A DNA stretch of 64,000 nt, from positions 310,001-374,000 of the forward strand of contig JAIXZW010000005.1 of NCBI GenBank assembly GCA_027489375.1, read 5' to 3'. The notes under the pieces are model-generated. The model made no database searches. It was not told the DNA's origin and saw only the letters and a program-made list of their open reading frames with translations. The stretch's first letter is position 1, and each line of letters opens with the position of its first letter. Positions 63,891 to 64,000 of this stretch are shown here, piece by piece. The position numbers were made by a program, and so were the translations under genes. This stretch comes from Paracoccaceae bacterium (GTDB lineage Bacteria > Pseudomonadota > Alphaproteobacteria > Rhodobacterales > Rhodobacteraceae).

Positions 63891-64000
63891 GACGCGCATC
63901 CTCCTTCTCGGCGGCACGACCGAGGCGTCCCGCCTCGCCGCCGAACTCGCCCGCAGGGGGCTGGACGCGGTGTTTTCCTACGCGGGCCGCACGGCCACAC
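63889..64000 (+). CDS. cobK: Precorrin-6A reductase, 5' part only
   Basis: The first 37 codons on the plus strand read TRILLLGGTTEASRLAAELA then RRGLDAVFSYAGRTA, the N-terminal NADPH-binding segment of CobK (GGTTEA). It continues beyond the right edge. The start ATG overlaps the cobL start by 2 bp on the other strand (CATG, 63888-63891). CobK reduces precorrin-6A to precorrin-6B, the substrate of CobL, so the two divergent genes encode consecutive steps. Confidence 0.85.
   Translation, partial: MTRILLLGGTTEASRLAAELARRGLDAVFSYAGRTAT

Overview
The window is a 64 kb chromosomal stretch from a high-GC alphaproteobacterium, almost certainly a member of the Rhodobacteraceae (Rhodobacter/Tabrizicola/Gemmobacter-like). 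The grounds are strong G/C preference at third codon positions, an HdaA-type DnaA-related protein with a clamp-binding N-terminus, a short ProRS, LdtR-, DUF3572- and DUF1636-type proteins, the aerobic (late cobalt insertion) Cob pathway with CbtAB, and a dispersed intergenic motif typical in style of this family. The genus cannot be fixed from the sequence. No rRNA, tRNA, insertion sequence, prophage or CRISPR array was seen.

Layout. 1-7.0 kb: a MocR regulator cut by the left edge, a small capsule cluster (KpsS-like and KpsC-like beta-Kdo transferases around an outer-membrane export lipoprotein), and a convergent Flp-type prepilin-like gene with a long Pro/Thr/Ser repeat tail. 7-13.8 kb: an LdtR-like MarR regulator, sdhE, an aspartate aminotransferase, a MATE pump, a large multi-pass membrane protein and a GST. 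14-19.3 kb: a patch rich in hairpin repeats, with an NAD-dependent epimerase, a phd/doc toxin-antitoxin pair, parE, an AT-rich orphan membrane ORF and a brnT/brnA toxin-antitoxin pair. 19.3-25.3 kb: c-type cytochrome lipoprotein, lolD and lolC/E, hdaA, an AI-2E family transporter, proS. 25.5-36.9 kb: ThuA-like protein, a Gly-rich secreted protein, a tightly packed minus-strand run (ppx, VOC, GNAT, DjlA-like, EEP nuclease), ppk1, a non-pyrrolysine MttB homologue and a HAD phosphatase. 37-41 kb: a PleD-like diguanylate cyclase and an ECF sigma / one-TM protein / periplasmic sensor operon preceded by a four-EF-hand secreted protein. 41-52.5 kb: DUF983, NUDIX, DMT transporter, orphan ImuA-like protein, two aldo/keto reductases, two small lipoproteins, an XRE regulator divergent from a fatty-acid desaturase, YceI plus cytochrome b561, and metG. 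52.8-64 kb: ilvD, a FAH-family enzyme, pepT, then cobalamin genes: cbtBA-cobF behind a cobalamin riboswitch, and DUF1636-cobA-cobB-cobM-cobE-cobL, with cobK starting divergently at the right edge.

How the parts work together. The Cob proteins form most of the corrin-ring methylation and amidation pathway, fed by CbtAB cobalt uptake under B12 feedback control. Their cofactor would serve the corrinoid-dependent type of methyltransferase represented by the MttB homologue. Ppk1 and Ppx make and degrade polyphosphate. LolCD handles lipoprotein export to the outer membrane, where several lipoproteins encoded here would reside.

The signals I find most worth a second look are a CnrYXH-like sigma/anti-sigma/sensor operon joined to an EF-hand protein, the Flp-prepilin/repeat-tail protein, a tandem array of four similar 23-nt hairpins at 46.4-46.5 kb, a nine-copy dispersed motif that forms facing pairs between convergent genes, and the cobL/cobK divergent start codons sharing one CATG.
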